A DNA stretch of 64,000 bases from Epiperipatus broadwayi (Eukaryota; Onychophora; Udeonychophora; Euonychophora; Peripatidae). A program made the translations under genes and the position numbers. The stretch lies in contig JAQFVV010000157.1 in assembly GCA_028023455.1 (NCBI GenBank), positions 1,304,001 through 1,368,000 of the forward strand. Direction: 5' to 3'. Positions 1-12,473 of this stretch are shown here, one piece after another (the first letter of the stretch is position 1; each line of letters opens with the position of its first letter). The notes below the pieces were generated by a model, which worked only from the letters and a program-made list of their open reading frames with translations, was not told where the DNA came from and did no database searches.

Positions 1-822
1 AAGAATCATGCGAAGTATGTATTCTGACAAATAAGTGTGATGATATTGATAGAGATTGTGATTGATGAAATATTAAAAAAATACAAAAATAGTTTGTAGG
101 ATTGCAAATTGATGTAATAGAATAAAAATAAAATAAAATTGTAAAAGATTTTTGCTCAGGATTAAAATTAAAAGGTTGTACATTGATCAATTTTTGTGTG
201 AAATTCTCATGGTAATAATGAGTACAAATGATCATTTTAAAATCACAAGATGCTTTTACTCATAGATAGTTCCATGATATAGAAAGTAATTTTATTATAT
301 TTTTAGTTCATAATAGGTTAGATTGATGAACAATTTTAAAATGCATATGTATATCATGGTGCTGACATATAATTTAGCAGAAGTACAAATTAATATTATC
401 TTTTTTAATCAAATTTGTTGGTAAAAAAAAAAAAAAAATCGCAAGTAGTAACAGGATACACATTATTTTAAATTCAAAGAAAAAATAAAAAATAGTCAAG
501 AAAAATTTGAAAGATACCTTACAATTGTGTGAAGAATGAAAGAACAAATAATTTTTGATTTAATGATGTTTATGAAAATAATAAAAAGAAGAAAATGTAA
601 AAATATAACTGATGGAATTAAAAATATGTACTATTAGTGAATTGATTTATGTAGAAGATAAAAATAGTCAAATATAGTTAGAAAGGATGTATAATGAAAT
701 AAAGTAAGTGTGAATAAAAGTTAGGTTTGATTTAATTTATAATAGATTAATTATTTCAGGATAAACGAAAGAGGACTGAAGTAGTAGTAGTAAAGAATGT
801 CAATTAGGTTACATAAATGATT
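1..822. other. AT-rich DNA, no gene seen
   Basis: No coding frame, RNA gene or repeat recognised. There is a 15-nt A run near 422. The foldback repeat begins at the right edge. Confidence 0.5.
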
Positions 823-1568
823 TGTAGCAGTAGAGCCACCCAGTGTAAACCTTAATAATTACTGGATGCAAGAAGGTTTGTGTATAAAATCCTTATTTAT
901 TTTCTACTCATCTAATATCCCCAGCCTACTTGTGGCTTTCATCATTGAGCTTTGGATCTGAGAGCACTGCATCTAGATCTTAGAATCTGATGCAACTCTC
1001 CAGCATCCACCTTTATCTGTTTAGTTAACCATAAAGTTATAAGCCCAAGATAAAAACCAATAATGTTTTAATCCTAGTATTCATTTGTATAGTCATATAG
1101 ATCTGAATTCAGTTTTGTATCTATATATTTTGGTGTCTTCAATTTTTCAAAAACCCCATTACCATCATCTTTGAGGCAGGATTGGTGTGAAACCACTAAA
1201 ACATCACATGATTATCATTTTCTATTTTACAGAAGAAAACAGTAGCAAATTCTGTACAGTAGTTCTTCTTAGTGCAAGCCTTAGTAATTAATGGATAAAA
1301 CAAGAAAATGAGCTTGGATTGAAAACCTTATTGCATTTTCATCTTGTAGTTAACTAAATGGGTAAAGATGGTGTTGGAAGGAAGTATTAAAATAATATCT
1401 AGATGCAGTGCTCTCAGATTCAAGGTTTTTCACTGATGTACATCACAAGCTAGAAATTAGTCTGGGGATTTGTATGAGTAAACAGTAGATAGAGATTTTA
1501 TGAGCAAAGCTTTTTGCATCTATTGATTACTAAAGACTTGAGCTGGGTGATACTACAGTATGGAGAGT
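823..1568. repeat. Foldback (imperfect inverted-repeat) element, copies 1 and 2
   Basis: Left arm (about 823-1035) and the reverse complement of the right arm (about 1345-1568) run in parallel through the landmarks GTAGTAnCACCCAG, AAAATC, CTACTCAT, ATCCCCAG, GAATCTGAGAGCACTGCATC and TTTAGTTAAC. Arm identity is only moderate, so the element is old. Inside the loop (about 1257-1300) a third short head segment lies in plus orientation, next to a TCACATGAT segment (about 1205) also present in the copy at 6,746. No protein is encoded. It could be a non-autonomous foldback transposon or two copies of a short dispersed repeat inserted head to head; the copy at 6,746 has a long target duplication that favours a retroposed repeat. 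Confidence 0.6.
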
Positions 1569-4500
1569 TTGCTTACTGTTTTAACAGCTTGTGTAAGCAT
1601 AGTAAATAGTGACCATGTGATAAATGGAAAGTTAAAAGATATACTCTGGATTTAAAACTTGTAAAATGTATCAAAATGATGCAATTTCAATTGGATTGAA
1701 ATTTTTAATGGGATTTATGACTCAAAGAATAGCTAAAATTATAATTCTTTTAGCCAAAAAGTTTACTGAAGAAAAGGTGAGCATTTTGGAACAATACATT
1801 TAATCCTCAAGACTGTGTATTATTGTAAATATTGAATGGGCATATTTATAGTGTCATACATAATTAGGTCTGACAAGCAATTTGGATGTAAAAAGAATAA
1901 AGCAGCAAGTGTTGTAATTCAAGTGATGATGATTATTGCTAAGAGGTATTTTGAAAAAGACTTTTGATCAAATGGATTGATTACTTTATTCCATATCTTA
2001 AAAGAAAAAACAGATTGAAAAGAATGAATCAAAATGGGTTTGTAAGATTAAATAATCCCCAGAGATAGATAGATATACATTGGGTTGTAAGACAATGATA
2101 ATTTAGTTTAGCATGTATTTGGATTAGTTTTTAAATGAGAATTGCTTTAGTTTTAAAAATTGGAGTGGGAAGTTTGTCTCATCAGTTTTGTTTATTATAT
2201 ATCAGTGCTTGCTTCTGCTGAAAATGAGCTTTAAAAAAAATTAAGTAGAGACAATAAACTGTTTTGAGATAAAAATAAGTATCTCTGTATTATATAACAG
2301 TATTGGATTTTAAGTATTATAGAAATTGGCATATATTTGACAATGGCGTAAGTGAAACTTCGTTAACTAAACAGGCTGAGCAGAAGATTATTTCATGATC
2401 TAATTGTAAGTAGAATTAAGAAAAATAAGTGTTTTATTTTAAGTAATGTTTTCCATAGAGCAAAAAATTAGTTGATTAAAAAAAAAGAGTTATTTATATC
2501 TGAACAATATAGGATTGGGTATACTATACTCTTGGTAGATAGATAATGATTACAGTGATATGTCATTACAGCTTCAAAATATATTTTTTATTATAATTCT
2601 AATGAAATTGCTTTATATTAATTTTGAAGATAGATAATGTCATCAGATTTCTAATATTTTGAAATAAATTCTTGAATTGTTGAAAGTTTTTTATTTCCAA
2701 ATTTTTAACAAAACTTAAACTTCTCAATAAATAAATAATATAAAAATCAAAAAACTATTATTTAATTAAAGAAGAAACTTATTTTTAAAAAAAATCTGGA
2801 ACTTAAAATTTATATGTAAATAATTATTTTAAAATGTATGTAATTTTTGTTTTGTTTTTATAATAAAGGTTTTATTTAAAATTTAAAAAATCCTAGATTT
2901 TAATTTTAAAGCAAAGATTATATAATGGAATGATTTTTTATGAAGGCAGTTATTATATTTTTATGTCTAATGCATTATTATTCATATTGATTTATCACCT
3001 TTATTTTTTTTAATAAATATATTTTCGTATTATAAATAATATCTATAGAATCTGTCAAATTTGTTATCTAGCAGTAGTAGTAATAATAATAATTGTAATA
3101 ATAAAAACAGTAATAGTGCATCTTTAAAATAATATACAATAAAGCCACAATATGCACTGTATCAATATATATTTATAAAATTTCATTTGCATACTGTCCA
3201 AAACTAAATGTAAATAAATTAAAATAATAAAACATTAAAATTCATTAATTTAATAAATTTTACAATAAGCCATTTTTTTCATCTCTGAGTATTATTATCA
3301 ACTCTTTTTTTTGAGTACATAATGAAATTACATAGATTTTAATCTGTTCCCCCCCCCCTTCCAGTTTTTATGCTATTGTATTTTATGTACTAAAATGTTT
3401 TCTACTCATTCTGAAATTTAAGAAAATTAGCAAAATATCTTTCTTAACTAATAAAATGAATTTTATCAGTTTAGTAATGGCAGAAAAAAAGAAATGTAAA
3501 ATATTTTTATATTCCATAAGAAAACTTAAAATTTGGAAAAAGTACTGAGGATCTGAAATGCAGAAGTGATTGTGTCGATTCTAAGTTGATACAGATTTAA
3601 AAACACCAAAATAAATGCAGAGGCCATAGTCTTCTGATAATAAGCCTGCTATTATGTTTCCATAGGAAAAAGTTATTAAAGAAAAAAGTTGTTGTCCAGA
3701 TCATGTTTAATTGTGATGAAAATCTAATACTTCACTGTTCATTTTATTTACAGTATAATAATGGTTTGTTTTTTGAATGAATATAAATGAGTGAATACCC
3801 ATGGAATAAATATGTATGTAAATATACTCTCTCAGCTTGTTACTAATAACTTTTTTTGCATTCTGTTTATATTATAATCTTATTTATATGCGTATAATAT
3901 AGTCATAAAAAAGCACATGCTAAAATGTACTGTGTTCTTACAATGCAGTAAACAATGTATATTACATTTTAATCAAAGCTTATCAACAAAGTGTGGGCCA
4001 TTATATATGATATATACTATGTATGGGGGGGGGGGTAAATAAAATAAAGCATATATCACAGTTCCATTATATTGATTGAAATCACTTAAGACAATTGGTA
4101 ATTGAGCTCTTGAAACGTAATAATAGTTTAGGAATCATTTTAACCATTGAAAAAATAATTTTTTATTAAAATTTTACAAATCAATTTAATAATCCATTTA
4201 ACTATTGATTTATCTTTTTTTTTAATTCAAAACAATAATATTTCCAAATCCAACTTACCCAACAAAATTAAATATAAAAAGTCATTAGTTATTTAAAGCT
4301 GAAATTAATCAGTAATGTTTTGGAGAAATGGTGTATCAATAATGTTGGTTATGTGGTATAGTTTTCTGTAGCTATTCCAATTACTCAAAATACATTAAAA
4401 TATTGCAATTTTATTTTTTTTAATAAGGTTAAATTGCTTTTTGTAAGAATAGCAAGTAAATATAATTTTTATTTTTTTCTATTTAAATTTTTAAAATCAG

Positions 4501-5219
4501 AATTTGCAATTTTTAAATTTTCATTTTGAAAATGTTCACTACAGTAAAATATAGACTAGTTAATTAAGAATTTTTTCCTTTTTTTATTTTGTATATTATT
4601 TTGTATATGGAAAGATATTATGATACAGCTTATAAAAGTACACATATGTAAAATAAATGAAAACTATGGTTAAAAGCTTTTTGATAATACATCTATCTAA
4701 TTATAATGTTAGAAAATGTTAATCTACTATTTTTACAGCATAAAAAAATGTACTTTAATTTGATATAATAATGGAATTTTTTAGTTTCTTTAAAATTTTC
4801 TGTTATACTTAGAATCTTTTTAATAAATCAAAAATTAACTACTATTTTATATTAATCACACATTGATTTATAATGTATATCACAAATTTTTATTTTTAGC
4901 TACAGATATAAATAGACAATCTGTGGGTGCCATTAGCAAGGCATCTTCCTGCCATGCTTATGAGTGTGGGTTTGAAACCATACTGTATAAAACTTGGAAT
5001 TCTTTTCAGGTTTTATTTAGGCTTATAAACTTTTTTTCATGCAGACAGCTCAAAGCTAATCTAATTAATTATATTAGTGATTAGTGTTATTAATTACTTT
5101 TAATTAGAGGATAAACCAAAAATTAAAAATCATTTAAACTTTCACCACTCTACAGTTATCAAGCCTGTTGAGTAATGTTTTTTTTTGTCAGTTTACTTTA
5201 ATGGTCAACAATAGAGACT
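1569..5219. other. Long AT-rich stretch, no gene seen
   Basis: No gene was recognised. Present are a TAGA microsatellite near 2,065, a C tract near 3,350 and a G tract near 4,025. A segment near 4,920-4,975 has a GGTTTGAAACC B-box-like sequence preceded by GCCATTAGCAAGGC and might be a very eroded tRNA-derived repeat, but this is weak. The 73-codon frame at 4,863-5,084 has no recognisable features. Confidence 0.45.
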
Positions 5220-6745
5220 TTGCTTTCAGTGGATTATTTAAATACTGTTTTATTTTATCAATCATCATCATTTTCAACCACCATTTATTCATTGCAGGAT
5301 AAAAGTCTATGCAAATTTTATACAATTTCTTATTTCTACCTTCTCTTCTCCACATCACACCACAAAACTTTTTTATTTCATCCATCCATCTCTCATGTGG
5401 TCTCTATAAATCTTTTACAATATTCCAGGGTCCAATTTAAGATTTCATCTGTCCCTCTATTATCATCTCTTCAAATAATATATCCAGCCCAGATTCATTT
5501 CAATCTGAATTCTTTCAACAATGGTAATAATATGTTTGTTTTCATTGTTGATTCTCTCTTGTTACTTATAACATACATCTCTCCATACTTTATTGAATGG
5601 TCTCAAGTTTCTGTATTGCTTTTCTGTTAAGTGTCCCAGTCTCAGATCCATAAGTATTAACTGGTAACCACATAGACATATTTCTTTATATTATTAATTT
5701 TTTTTTACCTTAAGCATTTTATCTAAGTTTAATTTTAATAATAATTTCATTCAATATATTACCATTTGATTAAAGTATTTGTAGTTACGATCTTCTTCAA
5801 ATTCATCATTATCAATCTTTTTTTTTCTTTTGGGAAAATTTAATGAAATTAATCTTTTTTAGCAATTATCTTTAATTCTATTTTTTTACTCTCAGAGAAG
5901 TTCTGAAGCATTATTTGCAAAAACAACAATATCATCTGCATAATTTAGGTGACTTAAATAATCTTCATTTACTCGTATTCTCTTAGCTTCCTATTTTAAT
6001 CTATAAAATACATTTTGTAAAACTGCTGTAAAAAACCTTTGGAGATATGGAATCACCCTGTCATACACCTTTCTCAATATTAATCTTCTGGACCTGTCTA
6101 TTGGACAGAATACTATTGATTGATTGATATTACTATGTAATGTAATCATTGCCATTGCAATTTGATAAATATTCTTTAGAATATGCAATATGATGATTCA
6201 CTTTGCTAAAAACTAATTTTAAATTCAGCTGGAGTGTAGATTTGTTGAACTTGATAAAATTTTGTATAGAATTGAAAAGATTAATAGGTCTATAATTTTT
6301 AATATCTTACTTTATTATCTTTTTTAAATATTAATATTATTATTGCATTCATCCAAATATCTGGCACATCTTTATCATTCAAACAATTGATTTATAATGT
6401 TTCCAGTAATTTTTCTATTTCTTCATTGCTTATTTTAAGATATTGATTATAATTCTGTCATTACCTGGAGCTTTTTTCTTCATTGATTTAATTACATCTC
6501 TCATTTTTTTCATCTGGAATTCAGATGTAGTAATTGTAGAGAATACTTTTTTTGTTATTCTTTATTGCCCTACAATTTTTTTATAGAGCTTTTCCATATA
6601 TTTCATGATTATCATCTCTCTTTTTAGTAATAGTTCCATATTCTCTTCTTATTGAAAAAATAAGTTTCCTACCAATTTTAAGATGTCATTTTATACTTTT
6701 GAAACTTTATTCACTTCTACAGCTATCTTTAATTCACAATAAATA
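5220..6745 (-). pseudogene. RTE-like LINE reverse transcriptase, decayed
   Basis: Read on the minus strand, pieces of an RTE-type reverse transcriptase appear in the right order across several frames. They are KKKAPGNDRI (finger region), NYRPINLFNS, then IEKGVxQGDSISPK (catalytic palm), LSHLNYADDIVVFA (the YADD catalytic box, near 5,920-5,950) and finally YGSETGTLNRKAIQKLET with a following MERCML near 5,590-5,650. This is the order of motifs in RTE-clade elements. Many stops and frameshifts show it is dead. The 5' part lies toward 6,745, where a younger repeat interrupts it; sequence continuing beyond 6,923 may belong to the same element. No endonuclease domain was found, so it is probably 5'-truncated. 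Clade assignment rests on motif recognition by eye. Confidence 0.75.
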
Positions 6746-6922
6746 TCACATGATCACCATTTCTTATGCTCTCAGATCCAAGGCTCCTCACTGACAAAAG
6801 CTAGAAACTAGTCTGGGGATATTAGATGAGTAGGGATTTTATGCCCTTTCTTTTGAATCCATTGCTTACTCTGTTTTGCCCTGAGTGGTACTACTGTATA
6901 GAGAGTTTTGCCTGTTTTTTTT
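6746..6922 (-). repeat. Third copy of the foldback-family repeat, with 13-bp target duplication
   Basis: The 177-bp insert is flanked by exact copies of TTCACAATAAATA (6,733-6,745 and 6,923-6,935). Its reverse complement carries CTCTATACAGTAGTACCAC, ACTCATCTAATATCCCCAGA and TCTGAGAGCA, matching the arms of the element at 823-1568. A T run lies at its right end. The 13-bp duplication is typical of LINE-mediated insertion, not cut-and-paste. It lies inside, and is therefore younger than, the RTE-like LINE relic. Confidence 0.65.
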
Positions 6923-6935
6923 TTCACAATAAATA

Positions 6936-9074
6936 CTTTATTTATATTGCTATTAACACTTTTTCGTAGCATTTAATAAACTCTAGATATTCAATTCTTC
7001 TTAATGGATCATTTCTATATACTTTTATATTCCTTCTTTTCTTCACACATTGTTTTGTCTAAATAGGCATTATTTATATATATATGTTCGAACAGATGGC
7101 GTTTTATATAATATTGCGTGTATAATAGTTTTTGTTTTTCATATATATATATAAATGTCACATACACGTATCTTACACTAATATTAATGCAATTGTAGAA
7201 TTAAAACTAATAATATATATTTATTGCAAATATTTGTCTTAAGTATTTGAAGGTTTGATCCTAAGAATGTGAATGTAATGAAAAATCTTACTGTTATTAA
7301 ATAATATGTATTCAATTATATTAAATAATCTTAATTATTATAGCTCATGTGGAATCCATTAGCATGAGATGTCAATTAATACAAAAGATATTTGAAATGA
7401 GGTTTACATAAAAAAGAAAGAGGCAAAGTTAGTCATAACGGTATTTAAAATTTGAGACTTTTTAACGATGCAAGAAAATTCCAGCAGTGCTGTTTCCAGT
7501 TGGAAAATTAATGGCTTTTTAAAATAAATAAATAAAAATTGATGGAGTATAGTCGGTCTTATATTTAAAATCATCTTTGTCAAGAAAGATATTAGCTATA
7601 TTAATTACATTATATTTTATCTTTAATCACGTATTTGTATTTCTCTATATTTCTTTACAATTTCGTTTGAAAAAAAAGAATAAAACATTAATAAATTGAT
7701 TTTAAATATAAAAATAGTCTTCAAGTATGTGCTCTGTATAAATATTAATTTATTATATATATATATAGTTCAGTATTTTTTTAAAATATTCTATTTTGTT
7801 TTAAAGAAGGTATTATTATGTTCTAATTTAAATTTATATTATTAATGTGTTAAAATAAGTTTTCAAAAATATTAATACAATTATGACTGTCATCATCATC
7901 TTTCAAAATTATTAATATTTCAAATACATTTGTAATTACAATTTCAACATTAAGTTTTACATACATGTAATATAAAGAAATATATCGTATCTATTAGCAT
8001 TTGATGACAACTTTTTCAAAAAAAAATATTTTTAGGAAAATGAAAAATTATCTTATTTTCGATGTTCCGTATTCCATCTATTTATGAAAAATCATCTTAA
8101 AATTCAAAACAAAAATGTATCTGTGTTTTTGATACAGCAAACTATATTGCACAAAATTCACCAAATGTCTATATTTTTAAAGTTATATATATATATTAGT
8201 TTCTATAAATTAGCAACTCTTCAGCAGTAAAATAAAGCTGTGAAACAATAAAACAAAGGTGGTAATGAGTAATTAAATTTACTAAGAATGTAGTCCTACT
8301 CAAATGAATGTAAGGGAGATAGATAAACAATGAATAAATTATTAATGTTGAAAATTAAAATCATAAATTATTTTATCTGATATAATTTCAACTATTGTAA
8401 TTAGATCTTGTGAGCATGGTGTTTAGTGGTGCTTCTGTCTGTTATAGTCAAGTTGTCATCCTAATGTCATTAAAATTTTTCCCTACCCTCTTTATATAAT
8501 AAGATTTTTTCTAATGCTAATCATTTTAATTTAAATCCTAAGCAATTTTGCAATATTCTTAAATTTGAATATCATTTTTGATTAATTTAAATTTTTTCTA
8601 TTTATTTTTACTTTGTTGTTCCTTCCTTTTATTATTATGTAGTATATTCCCTTTATTATTTTATTGTGCATCCTGCAATTGGCTATATTTTGTTGTTTAG
8701 TACTTAAATAAATGAATTGAAATATTATTATTTTCTTGGAATTAGAATGGCCATACTCATTTGCAAGTGGTTTCTGATCATATATATTTTAATCACTTAA
8801 AGTATATTACATCATATAATTTATTCCATTGAAAAAAAAAGTAATACCAGTTAATAGTAAAATACAACAAACCTTCTCAAAAAACCAGAGAATGTCAATG
8901 TTGCTGAATATTTTAACTGTTTTTAATAATCCATCATTCCTAAAAGAAAAATAAATAAACATATAATTCTTAGGAAACCTTTAAAAATAAATTTTCATTT
9001 GAATAAAAATTTGTCTATTCAATTATCTTAACTAACTGTTGTCAAATATTTCAGTTGTGATATTTAATTCTCAT
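6936..9074. other. AT-rich DNA, no gene seen
   Basis: No gene or RNA recognised. Short TA microsatellites occur near 7,075, 7,143, 7,755 and 8,190. The first few hundred bases may be a continuation of the neighbouring LINE relic. Confidence 0.4.
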
Positions 9075-9208
9075 TTAAATGTTATTGTTGTTTTTTTTCA
9101 TGTGTCAAAGCATCGGGCAGGAAACAAATCCGCAAACCCGGGACAACTGCTTATAAGGCAGCTGTGCGGATCACTTGGCCACCAACGCTTGACTTAAATG
9201 TTACTGTT
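9075..9208 (-). mobile_element. tRNA-derived SINE with target duplication
   Basis: The SINE body is 9,090-9,193 on the minus strand. It begins GTCAAGCGTTGGTGGCC, holds an A-box-like D arm, a stem-loop GCTGCCTTATAAGCAG in the anticodon position, a CCCGGGTT B-box region, and ends GACACATG plus a run of A. Imperfect target duplications TTAAATGTTAYTGTT (9,075-9,089 and 9,194-9,208, 14 of 15 identical) prove insertion. There is almost no sequence beyond the tRNA-like part. A short extra segment follows the B box compared with the copies at 12,376 and 26,352. Confidence 0.85.
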
Positions 9209-12200
9209 TTGACAACATTGCAATTCAAGACAATCTTATTTGATTACAAATTTTTCTCCAAACTATTAGTGTAGGCAAAAATAAATTCATTTTATTTTAC
9301 CAAAAGTATTCTCAAAATTGTTGTTCTTTGATTTTCTGCTGAATTAAATGGTCACCTGAGTTTGACAAAATTTAACCAAGTCATTGTAAAACCCACATTT
9401 AATTTTAACTTCTGTTTAGCACTTTAATTGAAGATGGGATTTGGACAAGATCTCTGTTTATATGTTCATCAACTTATGAACTAAAGGGTCTTATTTTTGT
9501 TTTAGTTTTTTATCACAGATTTTAGAAAATGGAACATAGTTTAGTTTAGTGCAGAAAAGAAAAATGAAACTACCATTTTAATTCAACTAAGCAGCCATTA
9601 CAGTAATTAACAAATAAGAGAAAATGTAGGAAACTATGTTAATTGTTTGATCATAAGTAAATATACCATAATCTGATATCAATGAAATAATTAAAATAAA
9701 TTATGAATGAATTCTTAAAATTTTTATTATAGTATATAAGAATAGGTTGTGTTCAGTTGTTTCTGTTATAAGTGAAATGATGTTTTGTTCTTGACATGAT
9801 TGTAACTAATTCTCATCAGTATCATCCTATAATTGCTGCTACCTGATATAAGCACTAGTAATGAGAAAATAAACAGCAAATAGTGGAAAGCGGAATAGAA
9901 AAATAAGATAATTGTGATTATAGAAAAAAAGTGTACTTTTTATGGTTTATTAAAGAAGTTATGAAAATCATTTCATTATAATATGAGAAATATAATCGTT
10001 TGATTAAAAAAATTATAATATCGCAGATATGAGTTTACAGGGATAAGACTAGCTAAAGGCAAGGCTAAAATGAAAATTATTATATACGTATGTGTACTTA
10101 CTAATGTAATTTTTTTTCCTTATTGCAAAATATATATTTTTATTCTTTATTTGTAGGATCAAAATATTTTATCTAATTAATAATTCGATTGTGATAAAAA
10201 TATATTGGTGAGGAAAGTAGCTAGTTTAATTGCTGGATAAAAAAAAGAGAGGAAAAAAAATCTAATATAGAACTGCTAGCTTTACTACTAGTAAGTTAAT
10301 CATTTGAACTCATGAGTAAACTGATCGTAGAAACTTTCATTTTGGTTTATCTAAAATTTTCAGAAAAATTGTTTTTGTCGATATGATTAGATTTTGCTTA
10401 TTTTTTTTACTTGCTAGTCAATAGATGAAATAGTCGTGAGAAAGAAAGCTATAGGAAAAGTATTGCTCCTACCTAGAAAAATTATTTAATTAATCTCAAT
10501 TATGTGGTAAGCACACAGAAATATATAATATTTATATTCACATTTTATTTTTAAAAGGTGAATAGTTATTTTTCAACAGGTGTTAAATTCTCATAATTAC
10601 TACTGTAGCCATTAATTCTGAAATCTTATTTGGATTTAAATTTTTAAAAATTATCTTTTCCACTGGCTAATATTTTAAATGCATTCCAGGTGCAAATCAA
10701 ATGAAAATGATTAAAATGCCATTAAAGGTAAATTTTGAATCGAGTCCAGAAATGCCAACAGCATTTATGGATTACCAACTTCATTGGATTGGAACTTTTA
10801 ACATTAACAGAGTTCACTTTTGGAAACAAATTCATTTACTTGAAATTAATTTTTATTCTTATGTTAGAAAGTGACAGCTTCAAATCTAAACTTTTATTTT
10901 TGATTATTGTAAATAATCACAACATTTATTTGCTTTAGAATACTGAGCCTATTATTAACTTTTATAGTAAAAAAAAAAAAAGTAATAATTTATTTAGTTA
11001 ACTGTAAAAAATTTCCAGTCGCCAAAACAATATTTTAAACTAGAAATTGTTTTTAAAATACAAATAAAAAAAATCTGTCTGAATCCAAGTTCCATAACTA
11101 TAATCTGCACTAGCACTTTATCATCATCAATGACAATTTGCCCCTGCATATATAACACTTTGTTAGTTAGCACATCATTTTCATTGAAACAATTATTGTC
11201 CAGTAAAAATAAAGGCAGTATTTTCTCAACTAATATTAAATATTTTATTCATAATGAATTAAATCCAAAAGAACACAAAAATCAATATTGATTAAATATT
11301 GTAAGGTTTTATTAGCAAGATATTATAAATGTATATAATTAGACATTTATTATTTTATCCAAAAATTAACCCTCATATTGACCGTGCAAAGGAATATTTT
11401 CGTGTACTCAAGCATTTGTTATTTGAGTGTCAAAAGTAGGGTTTTATTTTTTAATGGAAATCTCAACATATTGATGAATTCTTAGATACTTGATGCAGAA
11501 GTATTTTAAGTAGAAAATTATTAAATAGCAATTTTCATTTTCTGTTGAGAAACAAAAATACTAAGTGTCTACAATCTTTGCCTCTTGTTTTAAAGCTTTT
11601 TTTTTTTTAACTTTTCACTAATAATACCAGATATAAAAATTGTATTTTGTTTTGGAGTTTAATACTGATGTATGTAAAATTTATTAATTCATATTTTTGA
11701 AATGTGAATTAATGTATTAATTGAGATTTAGTTATAACACAAAGCTTTAATGGATTAGCAAAAAAATTTTTTATATAACAAATCTTGGCTTTTAGTGAAC
11801 AAAGCTATTTTGCTTCATAAAATCTGAAGTCTTTCACCATGTAGCCTATTTGCTAATGACAATATAAAATTGCACTTCACTTGATTTTTAATCATTTAGT
11901 TCCTATGAGCAAATTTTTGGAAATTTCACTCAAAATAATTCTTGGCGATAATATTTAAAATATTTTGCACAAATTCAGATACTCATATCTGTAACATTTC
12001 ATCATAAAAATTCCAGCTAATGAATTATGAAAACTACTTCACCATTTTCATTTTTATAATATGTCAAACTAAATTTCATATGAATTTTTTAGCTCTCTTG
12101 TCTACATTAAGCAATGGTCATCTCTATTTTTACAGACAATTTGGAATTAAAAGTAACAAGATTCGACCAATATTTGACTTATTATTAGGGATTGTTCTAC

Positions 12201-12375
12201 TTGCATTTATCTATCTAATTGTTTTCATTTATATTATTACAGCCACATAAAATTAATTAATGCATTTCTGAGGTACGTAATCCTTCTTCCAAAGCTGCAA
12301 ATGCTGAGTTGACCTGAAAATATAGTATTTAAGGCCATATAGCTGGAGAAGCAAATTATCTTAGTCAAAATATTG
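9209..12375. other. AT-rich DNA, no gene recognised
   Basis: No gene was recognised. On the minus strand, 10,994-11,248 is open for 84 codons with a protein-like composition (for example NKVLYMQGQIVIDDDKVLVQ), but it has no start context or family I can name. The frames at 10,735-10,938 and 12,020-12,250 have no recognisable domain. Confidence 0.4.
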
Positions 12376-12473
12376 GTCAAGCATTGTTGGCCTAGTGGTT
12401 AGCATAGCTGCCTTTTAAGCAGCTGGCCCAGGTTAATTTCCCGGCCAACGCATTTGACATATGAAAAAAAAAA
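12376..12473 (+). mobile_element. tRNA-Gly-like SINE
   Basis: Starts GTCAAGCATTGTTGGCC, then TAGTGGTTAGCATAGCTGCC, a CTTTTAA anticodon loop (TCC mutated to TTT), GGCCCAGGTT, CCCGGCCAACGC and the shared tail ATTTGACATATG plus A10. Acceptor and T stems are recognisable. The T loop GGTTAATTTC has lost the strict B box. It is the same family as 26,352-26,444. A clear target duplication was not found. Confidence 0.85.

Noticed and set aside
4920-4975. Eroded tRNA-derived SINE
   Set aside because: Only a B-box-like string and one stem fit; no tail or target duplication.
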